64,000 bases of DNA from the NCBI RefSeq assembly GCF_000212735.1, contig NC_015510.1, forward strand, positions 930,001-994,000, given 5' to 3'. Of the stretch, positions 1 through 9,300 are shown piece by piece; within the stretch, counting starts at the first letter, position 1, and each line of letters starts with the position of its first letter. The notes below the pieces were generated by a model that had not been told where the DNA came from, did not search any database, and saw nothing but the letters and a program-made list of their open reading frames with translations. This stretch comes from Haliscomenobacter hydrossis DSM 1100. Its GTDB lineage: Bacteria > Bacteroidota > Bacteroidia > Chitinophagales > Saprospiraceae. The position numbers were made by a program, and so were the translations under genes.

Positions 1-1
1 T

Positions 2-241
2 AAATTTTCGATCTCTGGAGTATATGCGCTCAACACTAGTTTGGCAACTTTAGTTGGAGATATATTTAACGCCCCAAAAAAAACACGAAGGTTTTGGCGA
101 AGAAATGATGAGGCTTTGCAACTCATGTCGCAACTTGAGGCTTGTGAAAATAGGATAGCGGTTGCAAGGGGCCAATACAATGAGCTTTGCAACCAATACA
201 AGATGACTGACCTCTTTTTTGGCCCTTTTGAACCGGAGTAG
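2..241 (+). CDS. Hypothetical protein, C-terminal part (gene enters from left edge)
   Basis: The frame is open from the first bases of the window to the TAG at 239-241, so the true start lies outside. About 79 residues are visible; they end in a Lys/Arg-rich stretch (KKTRRFWRR) followed by an amphipathic segment containing two Cys and then LFFGPFEPE. I do not recognise a family. An internal TTG at 41 could be a start, but the frame continues upstream of it without a stop. No function is proposed. Confidence 0.4.
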   Translation, partial: KFSISGVYALNTSLATLVGDIFNAPKKTRRFWRRNDEALQLMSQLEACENRIAVARGQYNELCNQYKMTDLFFGPFEPE

Positions 242-376
242 GGAGGTCTTGAAAGTAAGGGCTAGCTCTCTACTTGGGTAAAGAGACTATGTATTTTTAG
301 TTGGTGTTGATTGTTTCATATCAGCGGTTATTATACCACGTGAATCCTGAATTAATCTTATTGGTAATCAAAGAAG

Positions 377-521
377 TGCGACTTCTCCGAAGTCGTAAAA
401 AACTGCTGATACAAATGCTACAAACATGCGACTTCTCCGAAGTCGATAAAATGACCTCGGAGAGGTCACACGTTTGTAGAAAACATTGACAGTTCGGGGT
501 TCCGACTTCGGAGAAGTCGCA
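377..521. repeat. Nested hairpin cluster (cgacttc-tcc-gaagtcg units)
   Basis: This is the main content of the 242-551 gap. Three 17-base hairpins of the form cgacttc/gaagtcg with a 3-base loop lie at 379-395, 429-445 and 503-519, and a related hairpin (tgacctc/gaggtca) lies at 452-468. The outermost two are also inverted relative to each other (gtgcgacttc... against ...gaagtcgcac), and ctacaaac (418-425) pairs with gtttgtag (471-478). The whole block can fold as hairpins within hairpins. It sits between the end of the first gene and the end of the reverse-strand oxidoreductase. Confidence 0.8.
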
Positions 522-551
522 CATTCTTACCTGGTTAATTCAGAACTCACG

Positions 552-1919
552 TTACACCTTATTTGGATCCGGATGCACCCAAGGTTTCCGGTATGGGCGT
601 ACCAGCAAGCCATTGGCTGCTTTGTCGCCTACAATCTGCCGTTTCTTCGGATCATACACCAACTCCCGTCCGGTTTCCATCGACAAATTGGCCAGGATGC
701 AACTGGCGGTAGAAATGTGCCCTTCTTCAATATCGGCCACGGGTCTGCTTTTCTTGTCAATCGCTTCCAGGAAATCGAGCATGTGCAAGCGGGTGGCTGG
801 AGCGGCATTCAATTCAATGCGCTCTTCGGTCAGGTCTTCCGGGTATTTTTCTTTTTCGAACACCACGTCTTTGTGAATTTTTGGCCCATCGCCAAAAGGA
901 ACAAAATCATAGCGCATGGTGCTGGCAATCAAGGTGCCTTTTTCCCCGAAGAGGGTGAAAGACCAGGGATAATCCGGATTGGCAGGAGTACCCCAACTGC
1001 GGTGTTGCCACACACAATTCAGCTCGTCGTACTTAAAAATAGCGGATTGGGTATCCGGAATATTCGATTTGCCTTCTTTTTGCACATAAATCCCTCCGGT
1101 GGATTCGATGGAATTGGGCCAGCCCAATTTCAGCATCCAACGCACGGTATCAAACATGTGTACACACATATCGCCCATGATTCCATTGCCGTATTCCTTA
1201 AACGTACGCCACCAGCGGATGTGGGGCAGGCCATCGTAAGGCCGCATGGGGGCGGGGCCAGTCCACATCTCGTAATCTAAAAAATCCGGAACGGGCTCTA
1301 CTGGCGGATTCCCGTTGTTGCGCATGTGGAAATAACAGCACATCTCAACGTGTGATACTTTGCCCAGCAGGCCAGCATCTACAATGTTCTTTTTGGCATC
1401 AATCAGGTGCGGAGTACTTTTGCGCTGGGTGCCTACCTGCACCACCCGATTGTATTTGCGGGCTGCAGCCACCATCGCTTCCCCTTCCATCACATCTACA
1501 CTGATCGGCTTTTGTACATACACATGCGCGCCCGCTTTTACGGCTTCGATGGTTTGCAGGGCATGCCAATGATCGGGGGTTCCGATCAGCACGATGTCCA
1601 GTTTGTTTTCGGCGAGCATTTTGCGGTAGTCCCCATAGAGTTTGGGCGTCTTTCCGGATTTTTGCCGCTGGCTGACGAGTTTGGCGGCGGCGTTTAACAT
1701 GTTTTTGTCTACATCACAAAGGGCAATCACTTCAACGGGTACAACCTGGATCAGGCGAAATAGATCACTTTTGCCGTACCAGCCCGTGCCGATCAAGCCG
1801 ACCCGCAGGGGCTCCAGCGGATTGATCAGGTCGAGCCCATATAAACCCAAGGTGTTGAGCGCCAGCATTGCGGATGCGCCTTTCAGAAAATGTCTGCGAT
1901 TGATGTTGAAGGTTTCCAT
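552..1919 (-). CDS. Gfo/Idh/MocA family oxidoreductase, Tat-exported
   Basis: The 455-residue protein starts with a twin-arginine-like leader (NRRHFLKG at residues 7-14, then a hydrophobic run), so it is probably exported folded with its nicotinamide cofactor. The N-terminal Rossmann domain begins with GLIGTGWYGKSD and continues with ALCDVD. The family signature PDHWHA followed by a KPIS motif with the usual catalytic-type lysine is present. The rest is the C-terminal alpha/beta substrate domain (for example MGDMCVHMFDTVRW). Members of this family act on sugars or inositols; the substrate cannot be read from sequence. It is divergent from leuS with about 158 bases between start codons. Family assignment is firm, the substrate unknown. 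Confidence 0.93.
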   Translation of the reverse strand: METFNINRRHFLKGASAMLALNTLGLYGLDLINPLEPLRVGLIGTGWYGKSDLFRLIQVVPVEVIALCDVDKNMLNAAAKLVSQRQKSGKTPKLYGDYRKMLAENKLDIVLIGTPDHWHALQTIEAVKAGAHVYVQKPISVDVMEGEAMVAAARKYNRVVQVGTQRKSTPHLIDAKKNIVDAGLLGKVSHVEMCCYFHMRNNGNPPVEPVPDFLDYEMWTGPAPMRPYDGLPHIRWWRTFKEYGNGIMGDMCVHMFDTVRWMLKLGWPNSIESTGGIYVQKEGKSNIPDTQSAIFKYDELNCVWQHRSWGTPANPDYPWSFTLFGEKGTLIASTMRYDFVPFGDGPKIHKDVVFEKEKYPEDLTEERIELNAAPATRLHMLDFLEAIDKKSRPVADIEEGHISTASCILANLSMETGRELVYDPKKRQIVGDKAANGLLVRPYRKPWVHPDPNKV

Positions 1920-1990
1920 GCAGGTGTTGAATTGTGATGATTGTAGACTCCAAATATAATGATCCTGCGTTCAATCCGGCATCTTTTTCT

Positions 1991-1998
1991 TACCTTTG
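1991..1998 (+). promoter_or_regulatory. Candidate -7 box of the leuS promoter
   Basis: TACCTTTG matches the Bacteroidota primary sigma factor -7 element TAnnTTTG exactly. It lies 79 bases before the chosen leuS start. A convincing TTG at the expected distance upstream is not obvious. Confidence 0.5.
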
Positions 1999-2077
1999 TC
2001 CCCAATTCCCAAAAAACGTCCCTCCATGGGGACAAAATCACTCCTTTCAACGTTTATACCCGAACAACGCCACGTAT

Positions 2078-4954
2078 ATGGAATACAAGCCACGCGAAAT
2101 CGAGAAGAAGTGGAAAGCCTACTGGGATGAGCACAAGGTGTACAAAGTAAGCCACCAGAGCGATCGCCCGAAATTCTACGTATTGGACATGTTTCCGTAC
2201 CCTTCCGGGGCCGGATTGCACGTGGGGCACCCACTGGGGTACATTGCCTCCGACATCTATGCGCGGTACAAGCGCTTGAAAGGCTTCAACGTGCTGCACC
2301 CCATGGGCTACGATGCCTTTGGACTGCCCGCCGAGCAGTATGCCATTACGACGGGCGTTCATCCAGCCAAATCAACCGCAGAGAACATCGCCCGTTACCG
2401 CGAGCAGTTGGACAACCTGGGCTTCAGTTTTGATTGGGACCGCGAGGTACGCACCTGTGAGCCAGCGTATTACAAATGGACGCAGTGGATTTTTGCGGAG
2501 TTGTTCAAACATTATTACGATAAAGAGCTCAATAAGGCGATGCCCATCGAGACCCTTGTCGCCCGTTTTGCAAAAGAGGGCAACACCAAAGTCAATGCGG
2601 CCAATTCGCAGGATAAAACCTTCAGTGCCGCCGAATGGCAGGCCATGAGCAACAAGGAACAAGCCGATGTGCTCATGAACTACCGCCTGGCTTACAAAAA
2701 AGCCTCTTACGTCAATTGGTGTGAGGCACTGGGTACCGTACTGGCCAACGACGAGGTAAAAGACGGCGTTTCTGAACGAGGCGGCCACCCCGTTGAGCGC
2801 CGTGCCATGATGCAGTGGTCCTTGCGCATCACCGCCTACGCCGATCGTTTGTTGTATGATTTGGAGAACATCGACTGGTCCGACGCCATGAAACGCATGC
2901 AGGGCAATTGGATTGGGCGTTCCGTAGGGGCACAAATGTTCTTCCCGATCGTAGGTTCGGAGCAAAAAATTGAAATTTTTACCACCCGTCCAGATACCAT
3001 CTTTGGGGCGACGTACATGGTCATTGCCCCTGAGCACGATCTGGTTCCGTCCTTGACCACGCCGGATCAGCAGGAAAAAGTAGCGGCGTATCTGACTTAT
3101 GTGAAGGCCCGTTCCGAGCGCGAACGGATGGCCGATGTCAAAGAAGTCACCGGCGCATTTTTGGGCTCGTACGCCATCAACCCCTTCACCGAAGAGCAGA
3201 TTCCGATCTGGATCGGCGAATACGTATTGAAAGATTACGGTACGGGTGCCATCATGGCGGTACCCAGCGACGACGACCGCGACGACGCTTTTGCCCGAAA
3301 ATTCGGTTTGAAGATCATCGATGTAGTTGATAAATCGAATTATCCCGGCTCTACCCGTCACGATAAGGAAGGCATCATCATCAATTCCGGCTTTTTGAAC
3401 GGTATGGAAGTGCCTGCGGCCATCGACGAAATGTTGAACCGCATCGAAAGTATGGGCCTGGGTAAACGCCAGGTGAACTACAAGTTGCGCGATGCCTTGT
3501 TCAGTCGCCAGCGTTACTGGGGCGAACCTTTCCCGATCACTTACGACGCGGAAGGCATTGCCCAGGCCATGGCTCCCGCCGATTTGCCTTTGGAGTTGCC
3601 GGATATGGACGACTTCAAACCCAGCACTGGCGGCCAGGCACCCTTGGCGCGTGCTACCGAGTGGGTCAACTTGCCCGATGGAACGACCCGCGAAACGGAC
3701 ACCATGCCCGGTTCGGCTGGCTCTTCCTGGTATTTTTTGCGCTACATGGATCCCCAAAACGATCAGGAGTTCGCCAGCCAAGACGCGGTGAATTACTGGC
3801 AGGATGTGGATTTGTACATCGGCGGTACCGAACACGCGGTGGGGCACTTGATGTACTCCCGGATGTGGCACAAGTTTTTGTACGACAAAGGGTTGGTGCC
3901 CACCAACGAGCCCTTCAAGAAGTTGATCAACCAGGGCATGATCCAGGGTGTAGTGGAAAACCTGTACATGCAAAAAGACAAAGTAAACGGGGTCAACCGC
4001 TTCGTTTGCGCTTCTTTGGTCGCTGCTGAAGAGGCCAAAGGACACAAATTCACCAAGTTGCCGGTATTGGTTGACTACGTGAGCGATTATGGATTGCCGG
4101 GTTCGTATTTGAATGAGGCGGGCATCAAACAGTTCATCGAGTGGCGTCCGGATTACGCTCAGGCCATTTTTGAAGGGCCCGAAGCCATTTTCCAAAACGG
4201 TAAAGTTACCGCCAAGTCCGGCAAATCCGGCGCTTTGCAATTGATCACCCAGTCGGAGGTGGGCAAGATGTCGAAGTCTTTGTACAACGTCATCAACCCC
4301 GACGATGTGGTGGAGCAGTACGGTGCGGATTGTTTCCGCATGTACGAGATGTTTTTGGGCCCCATCGAACAAGCCAAACCCTGGGATACCAAAGGCATCA
4401 GCGGGGTGTACAACTTCTTGCGCAAATTCTGGGGTTTGTTTTACGACAAAACGGGCAACTGGAATGTCTCCGACGCTGAACCGAGCCGCGAAGAGCTGAA
4501 AATTTTACATACGGCCATCAAGCGCATCACCGACGACGTGGAGCGCTACTCTTTCAACACCTGCGTGAGTACCTTCATGATTGCCACCAACGACTTGCAA
4601 AAAGCGGCTTGTAACAAGTTGGAGATTTTGGAAGAAATGGTGCAGTTGATTGCGCCTTTTGCACCCCACCTGGCTGAAGAATTGTGGCACCAATTGGGCA
4701 AATCCGGCTCGGTGCACCACGCCCGGTTCCCGGTTTTGAACGAGGAGTATTTGATTGAAGATACGATCGAATATCCCGTACAAATCAACGGCAAATTGCG
4801 CACTACTGTCGCTTTTGCGGCTGATACAACTCCACAGGTTTTGGAAAAAGCCGTGCTGGAGTTGGAAGCGGTGCAAAAATGGACCGAGGGTAAGGAGGTG
4901 AAAAAAGTGATTGTGGTACCGAAAAGGATGATTAATATCGTGGTGGCGGGGTAG
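2078..4954 (+). CDS. leuS: Leucine--tRNA ligase
   Basis: This class I aminoacyl-tRNA synthetase charges tRNA-Leu in the cytoplasm. The chosen ATG gives 958 residues and the usual N-terminus MEYKPREIEKKWKAYW. The frame runs open to 1934, but those 48 extra residues look non-coding and contain the putative promoter. The HIGH-type motif is HVGH at residues 48-51 and KMSKS is at 730-734. The CP1 editing domain is recognisable from TTRPDTIFGATY and the GTGAIMAVPSDDDRD motif with its conserved aspartates. The anticodon-binding and C-terminal domains follow, ending VVPKRMINIVVAG. Length and insertions are as in other Bacteroidota LeuRS. No defects seen. Confidence 0.98.
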   Translation: MEYKPREIEKKWKAYWDEHKVYKVSHQSDRPKFYVLDMFPYPSGAGLHVGHPLGYIASDIYARYKRLKGFNVLHPMGYDAFGLPAEQYAITTGVHPAKSTAENIARYREQLDNLGFSFDWDREVRTCEPAYYKWTQWIFAELFKHYYDKELNKAMPIETLVARFAKEGNTKVNAANSQDKTFSAAEWQAMSNKEQADVLMNYRLAYKKASYVNWCEALGTVLANDEVKDGVSERGGHPVERRAMMQWSLRITAYADRLLYDLENIDWSDAMKRMQGNWIGRSVGAQMFFPIVGSEQKIEIFTTRPDTIFGATYMVIAPEHDLVPSLTTPDQQEKVAAYLTYVKARSERERMADVKEVTGAFLGSYAINPFTEEQIPIWIGEYVLKDYGTGAIMAVPSDDDRDDAFARKFGLKIIDVVDKSNYPGSTRHDKEGIIINSGFLNGMEVPAAIDEMLNRIESMGLGKRQVNYKLRDALFSRQRYWGEPFPITYDAEGIAQAMAPADLPLELPDMDDFKPSTGGQAPLARATEWVNLPDGTTRETDTMPGSAGSSWYFLRYMDPQNDQEFASQDAVNYWQDVDLYIGGTEHAVGHLMYSRMWHKFLYDKGLVPTNEPFKKLINQGMIQGVVENLYMQKDKVNGVNRFVCASLVAAEEAKGHKFTKLPVLVDYVSDYGLPGSYLNEAGIKQFIEWRPDYAQAIFEGPEAIFQNGKVTAKSGKSGALQLITQSEVGKMSKSLYNVINPDDVVEQYGADCFRMYEMFLGPIEQAKPWDTKGISGVYNFLRKFWGLFYDKTGNWNVSDAEPSREELKILHTAIKRITDDVERYSFNTCVSTFMIATNDLQKAACNKLEILEEMVQLIAPFAPHLAEELWHQLGKSGSVHHARFPVLNEEYLIEDTIEYPVQINGKLRTTVAFAADTTPQVLEKAVLELEAVQKWTEGKEVKKVIVVPKRMINIVVAG

Positions 4955-4977
4955 GTTTGAAAACTAGGCCACTAATA

Positions 4978-5017
4978 CACAAAGGCTCTGAGGGGATTTT
5001 CTCTTGGGGCCTTTGTG
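4978..5017 (+). terminator. Terminator-like hairpin after leuS
   Basis: The arm cacaaaggc(tctgag) pairs with (cttgg)ggcctttgtg around a 10-base loop, giving about 15 pairs with some G-T wobbles. The following T-run is weak (ggtttt), so intrinsic termination is likely but not certain. Confidence 0.55.
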
Positions 5018-5154
5018 GTTTTGATGCCTGAAAACCAGAGATTAAATTTGTGGTTGATATGGCGCGTTTTATTATAGTATTAGCACCCTTGATGCTGAAA
5101 AAACAGGGCTATTGGCTTCTAAATTTGGCGTTTTAGCGCAGCTTCGCTGCTTGG

Positions 5155-5266
5155 TTTTAACACGACGTCACGACGCAACGACGACACGACGTCCTCAACG
5201 CTTGGCGTTGGGTGGTAGCGGTAGCAAATCGTCGTGTCGTCGTTGCGTCGTGACGTCGTGTTAAAA
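5155..5266. repeat. cgtcgtg-type palindrome, copy 1
   Basis: A perfect 37-base inverted repeat (5155-5191 against 5230-5266), built of acgacg/cacgac units, encloses a 38-base loop that itself holds the small hairpin caacgc-ttg-gcgttg. It is preceded by gcagcttcgctgctt and followed by gatttggcgaagccgaatcc; both flanks recur near the copy at 51.1-51.3 kb. It fills most of the 4955-5394 gap. Confidence 0.9.
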
Positions 5267-5344
5267 AGATTTGGCGAAGCCGAATCCAATTAATGTTCGG
5301 ATTTGTGGGTAAGAAGGAGCGGATCTGCCAAGTTTTCACTCCCC

Positions 5345-5375
5345 TTGCCACTCTCCCTTGAAAAACTTATCTTTA
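5345..5375 (+). promoter_or_regulatory. Candidate promoter of the 84-residue gene
   Basis: TTG at 5345-5347, a 20-base spacer, and TATCTTTA at 5368-5375, which is one base off the TAnnTTTG consensus. It would put the transcript start about 12 bases before the ATG at 5395, so the leader would be very short. Confidence 0.45.
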
Positions 5376-5394
5376 CCAGCACAAACCAATCACC

Positions 5395-5649
5395 ATGTCT
5401 ATTGTACTTGACTTGCCAACCGAAGTCTGGAGTCGTTTTTATAGCTTGGTTCAAAAGAGGGAAAATCATACCATCACTGATACTGAATTGGCTGAATTAA
5501 TTGAGTTGACCGATTCGATTGATCTTGCCCATGCCCAGCGGATGGAAGCCTTGGTGGAGTTGGCGGTATTGCAAAATAAACCTTTAGAGGCCTTGATGGA
5601 TGAATTAGGCATTGGCCCCCAAGCATATGAGTCTGACCAAGAAAACTAA
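5395..5649 (+). CDS. Small hypothetical protein, former partner of an HNH nuclease gene
   Basis: The 84-residue protein is acidic and mostly helical, with a core of the type AELIELTDSIDLAHAQRMEAL followed by LAVLQNKPLEALMDELGI. From memory, similar small proteins in cyanobacteria and Bacteroidota are encoded directly upstream of, and overlapping, HNH endonuclease genes. Here the next frame starts inside its last codons at 5627 and looks like just such a gene, cut short. Its role (antitoxin-like, chaperone or other) is unknown. Confidence 0.6.
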   Translation: MSIVLDLPTEVWSRFYSLVQKRENHTITDTELAELIELTDSIDLAHAQRMEALVELAVLQNKPLEALMDELGIGPQAYESDQEN

Positions 5650-5677
5650 AGAAGCAGTAGCCCAACGTGCGGGGTAA
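5627..5677 (+). pseudogene. Sixteen-codon stub of an HNH endonuclease gene
   Basis: An ATG overlapping the end of the 84-residue gene opens MSLTKKTKEAVAQRAG and then stops at TAA. The pattern of a charged helix ending QRAG is how many small HNH nucleases begin just before their CEYC zinc knuckle. No CEYC, HNH or other continuation is found in any frame in the 50 bases before the next gene, so the body appears deleted. This reading depends on recalled family patterns and needs a search. Confidence 0.45.
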
Positions 5678-5728
5678 ACTTAGATTTTTTCCAAAACTTT
5701 TTTAAATTGCTCAGTCAATAAAAATGCT

Positions 5729-6049
5729 ATGAAAGTCAACCAAATACCGCAGCATTCAACCATCGTTGCTTTTTTGAAGTCTAAAGGCTGGCTAGAGCAA
5801 AGTCGAGATCAGCATGTTTGTGTAATGACCCCTCCGGTATCACTTTCTTTATCTAAAGGGTTCGAGTATCAAGTCCCTCTTAATGAAACGCTTATTGATT
5901 ATCGAGAATATGCGATTCGCTTGGTATTCAGTATCGCGGAGTTGTATGAGTTGAATAAGTGGGATTTGCTGGAGTTGCTTTCTCAACGTATCGAAGACAT
6001 TCAAAAGGATATTGAGTTGCGAAAGGAGTTGGTGGCACATGCAATTTAA
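5729..6049 (+). CDS. Hypothetical protein, 106 residues
   Basis: A soluble protein without signal peptide. The N-terminal half resembles a small beta/alpha domain (IVAFLKSKGWLEQSRDQHVC), and the C-terminal half is a long charged helix (LLELLSQRIEDIQKDIELRK). I do not recognise the family. It follows the HNH stub by about 50 bases on the same strand and may have belonged to the same small gene group. It ends 264 bases before the next start; that gap holds no gene, only a promoter candidate and two imperfect copies of ttgttccagcg. Confidence 0.6.
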   Translation: MKVNQIPQHSTIVAFLKSKGWLEQSRDQHVCVMTPPVSLSLSKGFEYQVPLNETLIDYREYAIRLVFSIAELYELNKWDLLELLSQRIEDIQKDIELRKELVAHAI

Positions 6050-6256
6050 AGAACTATGATATTTCAGTACCAGTGGTGTGATTGGCCCAAGTCTACAGCT
6101 TAAAAACAACGCGCTACTGCTGGTATGGGTCAGAGACGTTGTTCCAGCGTAGGTTACAAAGTTGTTGTTGGGGAGACTTGTTCCAGCGGAGTTTAGACCT
6201 CAAAACTCCTATCCACCAAACCTCCCCATCCGCAAACCCCAAGACAATTTTTCCCC

Positions 6257-6286
6257 TTGCCCCTTCCCTCAAAATCCTTACTTTTA
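6257..6286 (+). promoter_or_regulatory. Candidate promoter of the giant T9SS protein gene
   Basis: TTG at 6257-6259, a 19-base spacer and TACTTTTA at 6279-6286, close to TTG-N19-TAnnTTTG. The ATG at 6313 follows 26 bases later. Confidence 0.45.
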
Positions 6287-6312
6287 CCCCAGTTTTTTCC
6301 CAAAACACGATT

Positions 6313-9300
6313 ATGCGCCACAAGTACCCAAACCAGAATAAACCGCTGTTTGCCTTGCTGAAGGCAGTAGCCTTGAGCATGTTATGCATTGGCACGCTAC
6401 AAGGACAAAGCGGCACCCCCCTCAGTAATCCCTCCCGCTGCGATACCGCCTGGGCCATCCGCGACTTTACCTGCCCCGACAACAACGGTTTCTTTTTGGC
6501 CAACCTCTTCGATATTCGGGTCAACAATGCGCCGGGTACGGTCTTGGGGCGCGACGTTTACCTCAAAGAAGTACGTCTGCGCATCCAACACCAGTGGGCA
6601 GCCGACTTGACCATTCGCCTGATTTCACCCAACGGCACCCAGGTCATCCTGACCATGAACAACGGCGGGGGTAGCGACAACTACGGTATCCCCGATAGTG
6701 CCAATTGCCAGGGCTACGTGCGTTTTGCCACCAGCGCTTGTACACCCATTGAACAGGGCGAAGCGCCATTTATCGATAAGGTTTACCTGCCTCAGGAGTC
6801 ATTCCTCAATTTCAACGACAACCAAACCAATGCCAATGGCATTTGGCAATTGTTGATTTGTGACGACTCCCAACAAGATACCGGGCGACTGGAATTTGTG
6901 GAACTGATTTTTGCCCCCCTCAGCTGTTTGCCTGCCCAATCGCTGAGCATCGTAGCACAAGACACCACTACGGTCGTACTCGATTGGACCCCAAGCGACG
7001 GCTGTAGCACGGGCGTATCCATCGTTGAATACGGCCCTCCAGGGTTTGTACCGGGCACGGGGGTACAAGCAGGGGCACAGGGACGACTGGTTCCGTTCAA
7101 TTCCTGTCCACCTTTTGCCCTACAGGGACTTTTACCCGATACCCCTTACGACATCTACATCCGTCGAACCTGCAATGGCGGGGCTTTTTCGGACAATTCC
7201 TGCCCAATTTCCATTCGTACGGGTTGTTTGCCGCCCAAACCCACCACTTTGGAGACCTTTGAGGGGCAGCTCATTTGTGACCCCATTTGCAATTCGCCCT
7301 GTACCCAAACGGGCATCTGGCGCAATGCGCCCAACAGCAGTTTCAACTGGTTGATCTACCAGGATCCTACGCCAACGCCTGATACGGGCCCCGACAATGG
7401 CGTGGGTGGAACTGGCCATTACGCCTACATCGAAACCACCGGTTTTCAATGCGCCAATGGCAGTCGTGCCTTGTTGCAATCTGGTTGTTTTCAATTGGAT
7501 AAAAAAAACAGTGATACCTGCCATCTTTCCTTTTATTACCACATGTACGGCACTTCCATCGGCACCTTGCGCCTGGAGGTTTCGGTGGATGGGGGCCTGA
7601 CTTGGCAATCCCTGTGGGAGCGTAAGGGCAACCAGGGCAACCAGTGGACTCGTGAATCTTTGAGTTTGCGGAAATACACCAACGGGACGGTGATGCAATT
7701 CCGTTTTGTGGGCATCAAAGGCAATGGCTCTTTGGGCGACATTGGCCTTGATCACATTGCGCTGCATGGATCAACGTACTTGGGTTGGCCAGAACAACCT
7801 TATTATGCCGATGCCGATCTGGATGGTTACGGCAGTGCCACGCAGTTAATTTACAGCTGCGCCGCCAATCCGCCCACGGGCTACGTGCGCAACAACACCG
7901 ATTGTAACGATCAAAACGCGGCGATCAATCCGGGACGCCCCGAAGTGCCTTGTGACAACCTGGACAACAACTGCAATGGCGGGGGTGATGATACCGTTTT
8001 GGCCTTACCAATGGTGGTGGGTGACACGGTTTGTTCAGGTGAAGCCCCCCTGATCCGGGCTACTCCGGTACAAGGAGACCTGATTTTTTGGTACACCCAG
8101 CCTACGGGAGGGAGTGCAATCATCTCTGGCCAGGTATTTTTTCCCCAACTTCCGGCCAACAATGGCCTGGTTCCCGTCATCCACCGCTACTACGCGGAGG
8201 CGGTGGACAATCGCTTGCGCTGTTTTTCCAATGGCCGGGCCGAGGTCATTGTGGTGGTCAATCCCCTGCCCAATCCGGTGGTGACTGAACAGCCCGAGAT
8301 TTGTGCCCAACAAATCTTCGACCTCAACCGCACCAAAATCCAGGACGATCATTTTACCCAGGCGAGTTTGGCTTTTTATCGAGCGCTGCCAGCCAACGCG
8401 GGCAACCTGATCAACAATCCACAAGTCAGTCCGGGTAGCAGTACCAAATATTTTTACGAATTGACCAGTCCTATCGGCTGCAAAAAAACGGGGGAATTCA
8501 CCCTGAAAGTGAACCCTTTGCCCAACATCGTTTTTAGTCCTTCGGATTCTTTCAACCTGTGTCTGGAGTCAACTCAATTGCTTGGCGCAACGCCAAACGG
8601 AGGAACCGGGACTTACCGCTACTTGTGGAGTACGGGCGAAGAAACTGCCGCCATTCGTATTGAAGCCGGAATGGAAACGGGGCTAAAATCCCGCTACCAA
8701 TTGACGCTTACCGATGCCAAAGGCTGCGCCAGTGTGGGCAAAGTGGTCGTTACTTCCACGAATAGCATTGATTCAATCCGTCGGGCCACCACGGATGTCA
8801 GTGTGTGCAACGGCAACAATGGTACCCTCACCGTAGAGCCCCTCAATGGACTGCCGCCCTTCAAGTATGAATGGAGTGGAGCGGGAATCCGCGACGATTC
8901 CAGTGGGGTGGGACTGGGCCCTTTCCGCATCACCGGTTTGTCCCAGGGGTCTTATCGCGTGACCATCACTGACAATTCCAGTCGGGGTTGCCGCTTTATT
9001 GTGCGCAACGCCATTGTCAACGGCCCCGGAGTTGAAGTGCGCAACATCGACATCCAACCCGTGACCTGTTATGGCGCCAAAGACGGTCAAATCAGCCTGG
9101 ATGTGCGAGGTAACCCTCGTTTTAAATGGAGCAATGGTGATACCCTGGCCGTGTTGAGTAAGGTAGCGGGCGGGACTTATGCCGTCACGATTACGAGCGG
9201 CACCTGTAGCACCGTCATTGACAATCTGGTGCTCAATGAACCGGATTCCGTACGCGTTTTGGCTGCATTTACCCAACCCACTTGTTTTGCCAGTTTGGAT

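Noticed and set aside
377-521. Possible short CRISPR array
   Set aside because: Repeats are short self-complementary hairpins in both orientations, spacing is irregular, and there are no cas genes.
486-1280. 264-codon open frame opposite the Gfo/Idh/MocA gene
   Set aside because: Lies antisense to a gene with clear family motifs; no recognisable domain.
2372-4372. 666-codon open frame opposite leuS
   Set aside because: It is an antisense shadow of a strongly conserved synthetase gene; the composition reflects reversed leuS codons and no start region or family is seen.
6082-6312. 77-residue N-terminal extension of the giant T9SS protein
   Set aside because: It starts at TTG, contains the promoter candidate, and would place the signal peptide internally.
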